This document shows, in pieces, positions 8,316-17,307 of a stretch of 64,000 nucleotides of DNA. A model generated the notes under the pieces. That model worked only from the letters and a program-made list of their open reading frames with translations, was not told where the DNA came from and did not search any database. Every line of letters begins with the position of its first letter. Positions within the stretch are counted from its first letter, which is position 1. The stretch spans positions 1 to 64,000 of the forward strand of contig JAQGKD010000110.1 in NCBI GenBank assembly GCA_028290285.1, read 5' to 3'. The position numbers and the translations under genes are program-made. The DNA is from Hyphomicrobiales bacterium. GTDB lineage: Bacteria > Pseudomonadota > Alphaproteobacteria > Rhizobiales > Beijerinckiaceae.

Positions 8316-9554
8316 TTAGCCTGCGGTGTAATTTCCGTATTTGATGAGGTTCTGCTTCTGCGTCTCGTTGCGCGGCTCCAGCTTGAACAGGCGCGCAGCG
8401 GTTCCGCCGACGATGTTGTGCTTGGCCTTTTCCGACAGGAACGGCAGGTCCCAGATCGTGCTCGGCAGGTCGAAGTCCCAGTGCGGGTAGTCGGAGGCAT
8501 AGAGCAGCTGCGTTTCCGCGTTGATCATGCGGAACGTGCATTCCAGCGCGTCCATGTCCTGTATTTCCATCGGCTGCGACGAGTAGAACATGTCGCGCAT
8601 GTAGTCCGACGGGCGCTTCTTCAGCAGTGGCGCTTCCGACGGGCGCATCATGTATTCGTGGTCGAGGCGCTGCATCAGGAACGGGATCCAGGCGAGGCCC
8701 GCCTCGATCCAGATCACCGGCAGCTTGGGGAAGCGCTCGCCCATGCCGTTGATGACCCAGTTGGTGCAATGCAGGATGTTGTAGAAGCTGAAGCCCAGAG
8801 CATGCACCGACAGGAAGCGGTTGCACCCTTTGAACACCGGCTCGCCCCAGTTCGGACCTGAGTGGAAGGCGAGGCTGAGGCCCCGCTCTTCAATGGCCCG
8901 GTAGACCTTCATCAGCGAGTTGTCGTGCACCGGCAAGGTGCGAACCGTCGTCACCATGAAGCCCGTGACGCCCTTGCAATGACCGAACTTCTCGACCTGA
9001 CGCAGGCACGCATCAGGATCCGACAGCGGCAGCGCGAGCTGCGAATAGAAGCGGCCGTGATGCTCGGGCAGCACGACTTCAGTGAGCCAGCGATTGTAGG
9101 CCCAGCACAGCTCGACTTCCATTTCCTTTTGCGGATGCAGGCCGACGTTGAGCATGCCGGTGGGAAACAGGCAGGAATAATCCACGCCCATCGCATCCAT
9201 CCAGCGCTCCCCGAGCTGCGCATCGCGCAACTTTCCGGGCTCGGTCTTTTCTGAATTGCGCAGCGGATAACGCGTCACGCGTCCGCCCATGTCCTGGTAG
9301 CCGACCTGGCCGGGCACGATGCTGTGACGGCCCTTGGCACGGCCCGACATGGTCAGCTGGCGCAGGACGTCGTTTTCCATGAACGGCAGGATCTCGCCGA
9401 AATTCTCATTTTCGTAATGATGCGCGTCGCAATCGACGATCATCACGTCTTCATACTTGCGGTCGCGCGCCTGTTCGGCGGCATGGGCGAGCAGCTTGGT
9501 GGTGTTGAGTTCTTCAACGGTGACGCGGCGTCCGCGGTCGGCAATAAGGTCCAT
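8316..9554 (-). CDS. TIM-barrel metal-dependent amidohydrolase (amidohydrolase_2 family)
   Basis: Predicted metal-dependent hydrolase or decarboxylase of 412 residues. The N-terminal strand carries IVDCDAHHYENENFGE, a variant of the metal-binding HxH region; FHSGPNWGEP supplies a later His; and YASDYPHWDFD near residue 370 is the conserved C-terminal Asp motif. These belong to the ACMSD/LigW/gamma-resorcylate decarboxylase-like superfamily, which hydrolyses or non-oxidatively decarboxylates aromatic or ring-derived acids. It follows the Rieske gene and a 104-residue gene in a tight unit (39 bases from the latter) and ends at a strong terminator. The substrate is unknown. Confidence 0.88.
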   Translation of the reverse strand: MDLIADRGRRVTVEELNTTKLLAHAAEQARDRKYEDVMIVDCDAHHYENENFGEILPFMENDVLRQLTMSGRAKGRHSIVPGQVGYQDMGGRVTRYPLRNSEKTEPGKLRDAQLGERWMDAMGVDYSCLFPTGMLNVGLHPQKEMEVELCWAYNRWLTEVVLPEHHGRFYSQLALPLSDPDACLRQVEKFGHCKGVTGFMVTTVRTLPVHDNSLMKVYRAIEERGLSLAFHSGPNWGEPVFKGCNRFLSVHALGFSFYNILHCTNWVINGMGERFPKLPVIWIEAGLAWIPFLMQRLDHEYMMRPSEAPLLKKRPSDYMRDMFYSSQPMEIQDMDALECTFRMINAETQLLYASDYPHWDFDLPSTIWDLPFLSEKAKHNIVGGTAARLFKLEPRNETQKQNLIKYGNYTAG

Positions 9555-9593
9555 GGGTCCCTCCTGATTTACTTCGTGTGGCGAGCTGTGAGG

Positions 9594-9908
9594 TCAGCGA
9601 CCCGTCCAGCTCTGCCACATGCCGAGTTCGAACACCTGCAGATCCGCCGCCTTCAGCATGGCGCCGCACAGGACGAGCACGTCTGTCCCAGAAACCGAGC
9701 CGGGACCGGCGAGCACCGGATAGCCGTTGCCGGCTTCCATATTCGCGCCATAGCTCTTTGCGAGCGCCGACAGCATGGCCTGCAAGGCCTGCGGCGACAG
9801 CGCGTCGAGCTTGCCGGCCATCGTGGCCGCCTCGATCTCGCGGGCGAGCGCGACGACGCGATTGGACAGCCCGAGATCGACGGCGGGTGCGGTCTCAGGC
9901 GACGACAT
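9594..9908 (-). CDS. Small protein of unknown function in the Rieske-amidohydrolase cassette
   Basis: A 104-residue acidic to neutral soluble protein that I do not recognise. The first two thirds look helical (LSNRVVALAREIEAATMAGKLDALSPQALQAMLSALAKSY); the C-terminal part (SGTDVLVLCGAMLKAADLQVFELGMWQSW) has one Cys and Trp residues. Its ATG lies 14 bases inside the end of the Rieske gene, so the two are translationally coupled. The placement suggests an accessory subunit for the Rieske protein or the amidohydrolase. No cofactor motif is visible. Confidence 0.75.
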   Translation of the reverse strand: MSSPETAPAVDLGLSNRVVALAREIEAATMAGKLDALSPQALQAMLSALAKSYGANMEAGNGYPVLAGPGSVSGTDVLVLCGAMLKAADLQVFELGMWQSWTGR

Positions 9909-10260
9909 AGATATCGTCCCCTTTTTGAACGACGTCGAAGCGCTTCAGCTTCAGGCGGCGATCGGAGATGCACTCGCCGGACTTCATGTCGTACTCATAT
10001 CCGTGCCACGGGCAGACGAAGTTCATTTCGGTCTCGGAGAAGAAAAGGCCCATCGAGGTCTTGTCCTCGCGCAGGTGCTCTTCGACCCGCGCGATGGTCA
10101 GGCCTTCGCAGGCAGGTCCGCCTTGATGCAGGCAGTAATTGCTGTAGGCGAAGAACTCACCCTCGTGACGGAAAATGCCGATCTCGGTGTTCCCGAGCTT
10201 GACGATCTGACGGGCGCCGTCTGCGAACTCGGAAATTCGTCCAACGAATTGCTCGGCCAT
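9895..10260 (-). CDS. Rieske [2Fe-2S] protein with an unusually long inter-motif loop
   Basis: Small Rieske-fold protein of 121 residues, starting at the ATG at 10260 after GGGGGG. The cluster ligands are in CLH and CPWHGYEYD, so two Cys and two His are present, but 37 residues separate the two motifs instead of the usual 12-17. The insert includes ACEGLTIARVEEHLREDKT. The remainder (FRHEGEFFAYSNYC and SDRRLKLKRFDVV) is standard for Rieske ferredoxins or oxygenase N-terminal domains. No oxygenase catalytic domain is attached or adjacent, so it may be a ferredoxin serving a distant oxygenase or a partner of the amidohydrolase. Confidence 0.88.
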   Translation of the reverse strand: MAEQFVGRISEFADGARQIVKLGNTEIGIFRHEGEFFAYSNYCLHQGGPACEGLTIARVEEHLREDKTSMGLFFSETEMNFVCPWHGYEYDMKSGECISDRRLKLKRFDVVQKGDDIYVVA

Positions 10261-10402
10261 CGATCTCGATCCCCCCTGGTTGGATGAGCCAGCTCGGTCG
10301 GGGCTTTTGCCCTCGTTCCGACAGTGAGGCACCCTACCGGCGCCTCAACCATCAGCTCGACCTGCGGCTTCGATGGCTGCAAACTAGAAAGACTTCAGAG
10401 TT

Positions 10403-10450
10403 CTGTCCAAAACAATCCTTTTCGACCTGTCCAAAGTTTTCCTTTGGTCG
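10403..10450. repeat. Two 24-base imperfect direct repeats before the Rieske cassette
   Basis: CTGTCCAAA occurs at 10403 and again at 10427, each followed 4 bases later by TCCTTT, so the unit length is 24 bases. The pair lies between the upstream hydrolase stop (10452) and the Rieske start (10260). On the minus strand each copy contains TTTGGACAG. The spacing of just over two helical turns suggests same-face binding of a regulator, or tandem -35-like elements. Confidence 0.55.
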
Positions 10451-10451
10451 C

Positions 10452-11562
10452 TCAGTCGGCTGCGGTGCGCAGAGCGAGATCGAGCAGTTCGCTCTCCGCC
10501 CGCAGGTCCTCGAGCAGATCGAAATGGTGCCGGCCCGCAACGACGAGCGGAGCCGGGGCGCCCCACGCCTCCGCCATTTCCCGGGATTGCCGTTTGAACT
10601 CGTCCGTCTCAAGCCCGCCGAGCGCCACGCCGATTCGAGCCGATGGCGCGGGATAGGACATGGGCGACAGCGAGCGGATCATAGCGTCCCCCTCGAGCCC
10701 GATCATCGGGCCCATCGGCAGATGCGCAATCGGCGCCAGATCGAACACGCCCGACAGAAGCAGCGCCGAGCGCACCGGCGGCCCCTTCTCGTCGAGCGCC
10801 GCCATCCCCGCGAGTTGCGCCCCGGCGCTGTGGCCGGCGAGATGCAGGCGCGCGGGATCGAACCCGAGCGCATCGGCCTGCCCCACGAGAAAGGTCAGTG
10901 CGCGCCGGACCTGGAGCACGATTTCCGTCAGGGGCGTCTCGGGCGCGAGGCCGTAATCCAGATTGGCGAAAGCGAAGCCATGCCGTAACATGCCCTCGGC
11001 GAATTGCCCATGCTGATCCTTCGTGCAGGCCTGCCAATAGCCCCCGTGCAGAAAGACCCACACGGGAGCGCGCGGATCTCTCGCAGCTACGAAATCGAGG
11101 CTCTCGTCGCGGCTGGGCCCATAGGCCAGATCGAGCCCGGTTTGTCCCGCCCGGGCCAGCGCGCCGTCATGGTTCCAGCGGCGAAACACGCCCTGCATGT
11201 CGGCTTGCTGGCGCGGGCTGTAGGCGCGGGCAATCTCGGGCACGCTCATGCCTCGCCAGACCGGGAGCGCAGGAATCGGCTGCCGCACATGCGCTTCCGC
11301 CCGCAGGGTCAGCTCAGTGCCGCCTCGCGCGTAGCGCAGCGGCCGCCGCAACCCTCCACACACCTCCCGCCATGCGCCATCGATCTCACGCCGCGAGAGG
11401 TGGAAGCCCTGTGGCTCGGGCGCAGTGAGCGTGAGACCTGCGATATCGCCGGGCGTCGCCCCCTCGCGCGCCAATGCACCCAGCAGTTCGGAAAGCCCCT
11501 CCCGCAGGGCATCGGCAGGATCGGCGTGCGACGAACGCCCCTGCGCGAAGACGATGCGCGGG

Positions 11563-11576
<14 letters not shown>
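10452..11576 (-). CDS. RidA-like/alpha-beta hydrolase (arylformamidase-like) fusion protein
   Basis: A 374-residue two-part protein. Residues 1 to about 105 resemble the RidA/YjgF fold: an AREGATPGDIAGLTL helix-strand unit, EIDGAWREV, and a final LTLRAEAHVRQ strand like the RidA C-terminus. From about residue 125 comes an alpha/beta hydrolase with the oxyanion HGGYWQ motif typical of kynurenine formamidases, the nucleophile elbow GHSAGA, and a late HHFDLL that probably supplies the catalytic His. The ATG at 11576 overlaps the LivF gene by 14 bases, so it is co-translated with the Liv importer. RidA proteins clear reactive enamines and arylformamidases cleave N-formyl amides, so an imported amide or amino compound is a reasonable substrate. 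Confidence 0.82.
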
Positions 11577-12263
<687 letters not shown>

Positions 12264-12264
<1 letters not shown>

Positions 12265-13010
12265 CACGCATCCTCCGTGCCGAGATAAGCGATGCGCACG
12301 TTCGGGTCCGCCTGGACCTCCGCCGCCGTTCCCGAAGCGATGATGCGCCCGTAGACCAGCACCGAAATGCGATCCGCCAGCGCGAAGACGGCGGGCATGT
12401 CATGCTCGACCAGCAGCATCGCGACCTTGCCCCGAAGCCCTCGCAAGACCTCGACCATCTGCGCGCTCTCATGGGGTCCCAGACCGGCCATGGGCTCATC
12501 GAGAAGCAGCACACGGGGGCGCGTGGCGAGCGCCACCGCCAGTTCGAGCAGCTTGCGTTCGCCATGCGCGAGATCGGCGGCACGCATGTCCCCGCGCCCC
12601 TCGAGACCCGCGTGGACGAGAAACGTGTCGGCCTCCGCCGCCAGCGTGGAATCGCGCCTCGGGTTGAAGAAGAACCGCCCGGTCGGACGCGCCATCAGCG
12701 CGGCCAGCACATTGTCGCGCGCGCTGTATTCCCCGAGCACTTCAGGAACCTGGAACGTGCGCGCCAGTCCGCGCCGCACGCGCCGCGCCTGCGAGAGGCG
12801 CGCTAGGTCGCGCCCAGCGAGCAGCACACGGCCGCCATCCGGCGCGATCTCGCCCATGACCTGGCCGATCAGCGTGCTCTTGCCTGCGCCGTTCGGGCCG
12901 ATGAGCGCATGGATTTCCTGCGCGGCGACGGAGAGCGTCACGTCGTCGGTCACGCGCAATCCGCCGAAGCTTTTGTTCAGGCCGTCAATGGCGAGAATGG
13001 GTTCAGGCAT
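12264..13010 (-). CDS. livG: Branched-chain amino acid-type ABC transporter ATPase LivG
   Basis: ATPase of 248 residues. It has Walker A GPNGAGKST, Walker B RVLLLDEPMAGLGP and VAMLLVEHDMPAVFALADRI after it. The signature region reads LAHGERKLLELA, close to the LivG LSYGQQR pattern. The ATG at 13010 overlaps the LivM stop by one base. The open frame extends about 440 bases further upstream, but that stretch is antisense-like sequence inside livM. Confidence 0.94.
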
Positions 13011-13996
13011 CAGCGCCCTCCCCCACGCAGCCGCGCCAGTCCGCCCCGGAAGGTCAGTGCGAGGAGCACGATGCACGGCCCCAGAACGATCTGCCAATGC
13101 TCGGTCCAGGATGCGAGCAGGCTTTCCAGCGCGATGAGTGCGAAGGCGCCGATCACAGGCCCGAAGATCGTCCCCGCGCCGCCCAGCACCACCATGATCA
13201 GCAACTCGCCCGACTGCGTCCAGTGCATCAGGTCGGGGCTGACGAAGCGGCCGAGATTGGCCATCAGCGCGCCCGCGAGCCCCGTCCCCATGCCGGAAAT
13301 GACAAAGGCCAGCCAGCGCGTGCGCACCGTGTCCACGCCGATCGCCTGCATGCGCCGTTCGCTCTGCCTGATGCCGCCGAGCAGCAGCCCGAACCGCGAA
13401 TGCAGGAGACGTGCGCTGACCGCCAGCCAGACGAGCAGCGCGGCGAGGCACGTGTAATAGAAGGTGGCGTCATCCCGCATGTTCAGCCCGGCAAGGGCAT
13501 TGCGACGGCGCATGGAAAGACCGTCGTCGCCGCCATATGCCTTCAGAGCGACGAACAGGAAGAACAGCATCTGCGCGAAAGCGAGCGTAATCATGATGAA
13601 CTGCACGCCGCTGGTGCGCAGCGCCAATGCGCCGATGATCGCAGCCACGAGCCCGCTGGCCAGCATCGCGGCGAGCAGGGTCACGGCGAGCTGCTCGCTG
13701 CCGGGAATGAAGCCGAGGAACGGGATGCCGGACACCGCATGTGTCGTAAGAATGCCGACGCTATAGGCCCCGATCCCGTAGAAGGCCGCATGGCCGAAAC
13801 TGACGAGTCCGCCCATGCCGAGCGCGATGTTCAGGCCGCTCGCGGCGAGCCCGAGGATCAGCATGCGCGTGGCGAGCGTCGTCCAGGCCGGCTGCCCCAA
13901 AGCCTGCGCCGCGAAGGGCAGCACCAGCAGCAGGCACAAGGCTGCAAGCGGCAAAAGCCGCCGGACGCGGCTGGTATCTCGCTTTTGCTCATCCAT
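13010..13996 (-). CDS. livM: Branched-chain amino acid-type ABC permease LivM
   Basis: Membrane permease of 328 residues with 8-10 hydrophobic helices. The LivM landmark GLNIALGMGGLVSFGHAAFYGIGAY is present (the G-Q/V-S-x-GHA motif), as is FVISGMGTGLAGALMANLGRFVSP, the usual LivM C-terminal half. The start at 13996 overlaps the LivH end by 8 bases. MDEQKRDTSRVRR precedes the first helix. Confidence 0.94.
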   Translation of the reverse strand: MDEQKRDTSRVRRLLPLAALCLLLVLPFAAQALGQPAWTTLATRMLILGLAASGLNIALGMGGLVSFGHAAFYGIGAYSVGILTTHAVSGIPFLGFIPGSEQLAVTLLAAMLASGLVAAIIGALALRTSGVQFIMITLAFAQMLFFLFVALKAYGGDDGLSMRRRNALAGLNMRDDATFYYTCLAALLVWLAVSARLLHSRFGLLLGGIRQSERRMQAIGVDTVRTRWLAFVISGMGTGLAGALMANLGRFVSPDLMHWTQSGELLIMVVLGGAGTIFGPVIGAFALIALESLLASWTEHWQIVLGPCIVLLALTFRGGLARLRGGGR

Positions 13997-14900
13997 GGGC
14001 GGGGAACAGTCCCTTCGGACGGACGAGAAGCACAATGGCCATCACCAGATAGACGCCCATCGCGGAAAAGCCCGCCGCCAGTGCGTCGGCCTCCGAGCCG
14101 TTCATCACGCCGCGCAGGAGCGAGGGCAGGAAGGCGCGCAGCGACGTATCGACCACGCCGACCAGCAGCGCACCCGTGAAGGCACCCGCGACAGAGCCCA
14201 GCCCGCCGATCACCACGACGACGAAAGTGAGGATGAGGATCTGCTCGCCCATGCCCACCTGGACGGACAGCAGCGGCCCCGCCATCAGTCCCGCGAGCCC
14301 AGCCAGCAGGGCGCCGAGCCCGAACACGAAGGTCATGAGCAGGCGGATGTCTATGCCGAGCGCCTGCACCATCTCGCGATGCGTCGCCCCGGCGCGCACG
14401 AGCATGCCGAGCCGCGTGCGCTGGATCAGCCAGAACAGCGCACCGGCCGTGCCGAGCCCCACGCCTATGATGCACAGCCGGTAGATCGGATAGGAGAACA
14501 GCCCGAGGTCGACCGCGCCCGCGAGAGCAGGCGGGATCTGCACGAACATCGGCTGCCGCCCGAAAGTCAGCACCATCAGCTGGTTGAAGAACAAAATGAG
14601 CCCGAAGGTCGCCAGCACCTGATCGAGATGATCGCGTGCATAGAGCCGCCGTATCACGACGAGTTCGACGACGATCCCGGCCAGGGCGGCAGCGGCCAGC
14701 CCCGCCGGGATGGCCAGCAGGAACGAGCCTGTGCGCTGCGCGGCAAAGGCCGCAGCGTAAGCGCCCACCATATAAAGCGAACCATGGGCGAGATTGATGA
14801 CGCCCATGATGCCGAAGATCAGTGTCAGCCCCGCCGCGAGCAGGAACAGCATGACGCCGAACTGAACCCCGTTCAGAATCTGCTCGAGCACCAGCGCCAT
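13989..14900 (-). CDS. livH: Branched-chain amino acid-type ABC permease LivH
   Basis: Membrane permease of 303 residues starting MALVLEQILNGVQFGVMLFL, a standard LivH N-terminus; AGAGGTG lies just upstream of this ATG. GLTLIFGIMGVINLAHGSLYMVGAY is the conserved LivH signature. The binding-protein gene lies 100 bases upstream, separated by a strong hairpin. Confidence 0.94.
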   Translation of the reverse strand: MALVLEQILNGVQFGVMLFLLAAGLTLIFGIMGVINLAHGSLYMVGAYAAAFAAQRTGSFLLAIPAGLAAAALAGIVVELVVIRRLYARDHLDQVLATFGLILFFNQLMVLTFGRQPMFVQIPPALAGAVDLGLFSYPIYRLCIIGVGLGTAGALFWLIQRTRLGMLVRAGATHREMVQALGIDIRLLMTFVFGLGALLAGLAGLMAGPLLSVQVGMGEQILILTFVVVVIGGLGSVAGAFTGALLVGVVDTSLRAFLPSLLRGVMNGSEADALAAGFSAMGVYLVMAIVLLVRPKGLFPAHG

Positions 14901-14947
14901 ACACACCTCTGGAGACATTCAGACCAGCGCATGAGGCGCGGTCTATC

Positions 14948-14970
14948 CCCCTCCCCCTTGTGGGGAGGGG
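14948..14970 (-). terminator. Strong hairpin between liv binding-protein gene and livH
   Basis: A perfect 9-base GC stem (CCCCTCCCC/GGGGAGGGG) with a 5-base loop, 31 bases after the binding-protein stop. There is no U-tract. In ABC operons such hairpins often stabilise the upstream binding-protein mRNA so it is produced in excess of the membrane subunits; partial termination is the alternative. Confidence 0.55.
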
Positions 14971-15000
14971 CCAGGCTTGAACGTCAGGGCCGCCTCGAAT

Positions 15001-16170
15001 TCAGAGCTTGCAATCCTTGGCGTAGAAGTCGCCCTGATCCGACGAGATCTTGCCCTTCGTGCGAATTGCCAGCACGCCTGCATCGTCCTTTTCGACGCGC
15101 ATCGAATACCAGTCCTGGATAGGATGCTGGTTGCGGCCGAACTTGAAGTCGCCGCGCACCGATTTGAAATCGGCTTTCAGCATCGACGTCCGGAACGCCT
15201 TGGCATCGTCGATCTTGCCGCCGGTGCCCTTCAGCGCCGCGCCGATGGCGAGCGCGGTGTCGTAGCCCTGGCTTGCATAATAGGTGATCGGGCGGTTGTA
15301 CTTCTTCGTCCAGGCCGCCACGAATTCCTTGTTGGCGGCATTGTCGAAGTCGCTGTTCCACTGCGCCGAGACATTCAGCCCGAGCGCGGGCGCACCCACG
15401 GCCTGCAGCGTCACGGCATCCATCGAGGGCGAGGGCACGACCATCGGCACGGCCTCGACGAGACCCGCCTGCTGGTACTGGCGCAGGAAGGCGATGCCCG
15501 CTCCGCCCGGATGGAACTGGAACACGACATCGGGCTTGGCCGCGCGGATCTGCGCCATTTCAGGAGCGAAATCGGTCTGATCGAGACGGGTGAAGACCTC
15601 CCCCACGATCTCGCCCTTGAACGTGCGCTTGAAGCCTTCGAGCGCGTCCTTGCCGGCCTGATAGTTCGGCGCGAGGATGAAGGCCTTCTTGTAGCCGAGG
15701 TTGTTGGCGTTCTGCCCGGCGCTTTCGTGCAGGGAATCGTTCTGCCACGACACGACGTAATAATTCGCGTTGCACTCCTTGCCAGCCAGCGTGGACGGGC
15801 CGGCGTTCGGGCTCACATAGATACCGTCGTTGTCGAGCACGTCGGGAACCACCGCCAGCGCGACGTTCGAGAATACGATGCCGGTGAGAAGCTTGATCTT
15901 CTCGGTCTTCATGAACTTGTCGGCGATCTGCTTGCCCTGGCCCGGCTTCAGCGCATCGTCCTCGACGAGAACCTGCACCGGCGTGCCACCCAGCTTGCCG
16001 CCCTGCATCTCGACCGCGAGATTGAAAGCATCGCGGATGTCCTGCCCCAGATAGCCGCCCGGCCCCGAAAGGGTCGTGATCATGCCGATCTTCAGAGGCT
16101 CCTGCGCCGAAGCGCCCGTGGCGGCAAACATGGCCGCAGCCGCGAAAACAGCTTTGCGTAAAACGCTCAT
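15001..16170 (-). CDS. ABC transporter substrate-binding protein, LivJ/LivK-like (Peripla_BP_6)
   Basis: Periplasmic binding protein of 389 residues. The signal peptide is MSVLRKAVFAAAAMFAATGASAQ; the mature protein opens EPLKIGMITTLSGPGGYLGQDIRDAF, the standard opening of this family. The ATG at 16170 follows GAGGGG. Later segments (AQIRAAKPDVVFQFHPGGAGIAF and YYASQGYDTALAIGAAL) fit the two-lobed fold. It is the ligand receptor for the following LivHMGF. Members of this subgroup bind amino acids, aromatic acids or amides. Confidence 0.93.
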   Translation of the reverse strand: MSVLRKAVFAAAAMFAATGASAQEPLKIGMITTLSGPGGYLGQDIRDAFNLAVEMQGGKLGGTPVQVLVEDDALKPGQGKQIADKFMKTEKIKLLTGIVFSNVALAVVPDVLDNDGIYVSPNAGPSTLAGKECNANYYVVSWQNDSLHESAGQNANNLGYKKAFILAPNYQAGKDALEGFKRTFKGEIVGEVFTRLDQTDFAPEMAQIRAAKPDVVFQFHPGGAGIAFLRQYQQAGLVEAVPMVVPSPSMDAVTLQAVGAPALGLNVSAQWNSDFDNAANKEFVAAWTKKYNRPITYYASQGYDTALAIGAALKGTGGKIDDAKAFRTSMLKADFKSVRGDFKFGRNQHPIQDWYSMRVEKDDAGVLAIRTKGKISSDQGDFYAKDCKL

Positions 16171-16287
16171 CTCGTCCCCTCTCGAACCGGTGCTCCCGAT
16201 CTTTGTAGAGGGCGACAGGCGCCGCTGGCAAGTCTCGGCAAAGCCTGTGGCTGGCGGCCCCGGCACGAGCCGGAACCGCCCCTCGGC

Positions 16288-17283
16288 TCACCTGGCCCGC
16301 AGGCGCTCCAGATAGCTCTGGTCTATGTACTTGCTCGGCGGCGACACGCTCGCAGCGCCGTAGACGCTGCGGAGCTTCAGCACCATGTCGACGCCCTTGG
16401 GGTTGATCTCGGCGTGGCGCGTCAGCCCGCCCGGCCCGATCAGGCGGTCATACATCGCGGCTACGTCGGCGTCCGAAGCGCCGGGTGTCCGGGCCTTCAG
16501 CACGGCCATGGCGCCGGCCTTGTTCTCAAACACGTAATCCTGCGCCGCGATCACGGCCCGCATCAGGGCCTGCAACTCCGTCGGATGCGCCTTCGCCCAG
16601 CTCTGGCGCACGACATAGGCGCTGCCCTGGTAATCGCCGATCGCAGCCGCCGCATCGTCGAGAATCCTGAAACCCTCCTTCTGCAACTGCACGTCCTGCG
16701 GAAGCGACACGATGGCGACCTGCGCGGTGCCGTCCTGAAGCGCCTTGACGCGCCCCTCGGTGCCGCCGACCGAGATGATTTTGTAGTCCTTGTCCTTCTC
16801 CAGCCCCTTGTTCTTCAAGATCTGGTAGAGGACCGTCGCATAGCCCGAAGCCACGGCATCGACGGCGACCGTCTTGCCGCGCAGGTCCGCGTAGCTCTTG
16901 ATCTCCGGCCGCACCACGACGCTGTTCAGGCCCGAGTGGACGCCAAGCACGGCGACAATGTCGAAGTCATCGAATTTCGTCGCTCCCTGTCCGTCCGCAT
17001 AGGCCACGATATTGTCGAAGGCGGACGTGGCGAATTGGTACTTGCCGGACATGATGTCCTGGATCTGCTCCTTCGAGCCGGTGGTGCGGTCGAGCGTGAC
17101 CGCGAGGCCTTGGCTTTCGAAAAAGCCCTTGTCGACGGCCACCCAGACGGGAAGGTTCGTCGCTCCCCCGAAGCCGATCATCTTGATCGGCGTCAGCTCG
17201 GCGCCGGCCGCGCCGCCCGCGACGAACGCAAGCGGCAGGCCAACCATCAGCGCGAGAGCCGCGCGGCGGGCATATGTCATCAT
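16288..17283 (-). CDS. Orphan ABC substrate-binding protein, NMT1/SsuA-like
   Basis: Exported binding protein of 331 residues. The leader (RRAALALMVGLPLAFVAGGAAGA) is followed by ELTPIKMIGFGGATNLPVWVAVDKGFFESQGLAVTL, typical of nitrate/sulfonate/taurine-type receptors. No matching permease or ATPase is adjacent; it sits between a ring-cleavage dioxygenase-like gene (24 bases upstream) and the Liv receptor gene. It may share a permease encoded elsewhere or act as a sensor. Confidence 0.88.
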   Translation of the reverse strand: MMTYARRAALALMVGLPLAFVAGGAAGAELTPIKMIGFGGATNLPVWVAVDKGFFESQGLAVTLDRTTGSKEQIQDIMSGKYQFATSAFDNIVAYADGQGATKFDDFDIVAVLGVHSGLNSVVVRPEIKSYADLRGKTVAVDAVASGYATVLYQILKNKGLEKDKDYKIISVGGTEGRVKALQDGTAQVAIVSLPQDVQLQKEGFRILDDAAAAIGDYQGSAYVVRQSWAKAHPTELQALMRAVIAAQDYVFENKAGAMAVLKARTPGASDADVAAMYDRLIGPGGLTRHAEINPKGVDMVLKLRSVYGAASVSPPSKYIDQSYLERLRAR

Positions 17284-17307
17284 GTCGGCTTCTCCTGCGG
17301 CCAGTTC

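Noticed and set aside
8116-8826. Upstream extension of the LysR frame through the terminator and into the amidohydrolase gene
   Set aside because: The extension would be antisense-like, crosses a perfect terminator and has no ribosome-binding site; the ATC start fits the family.
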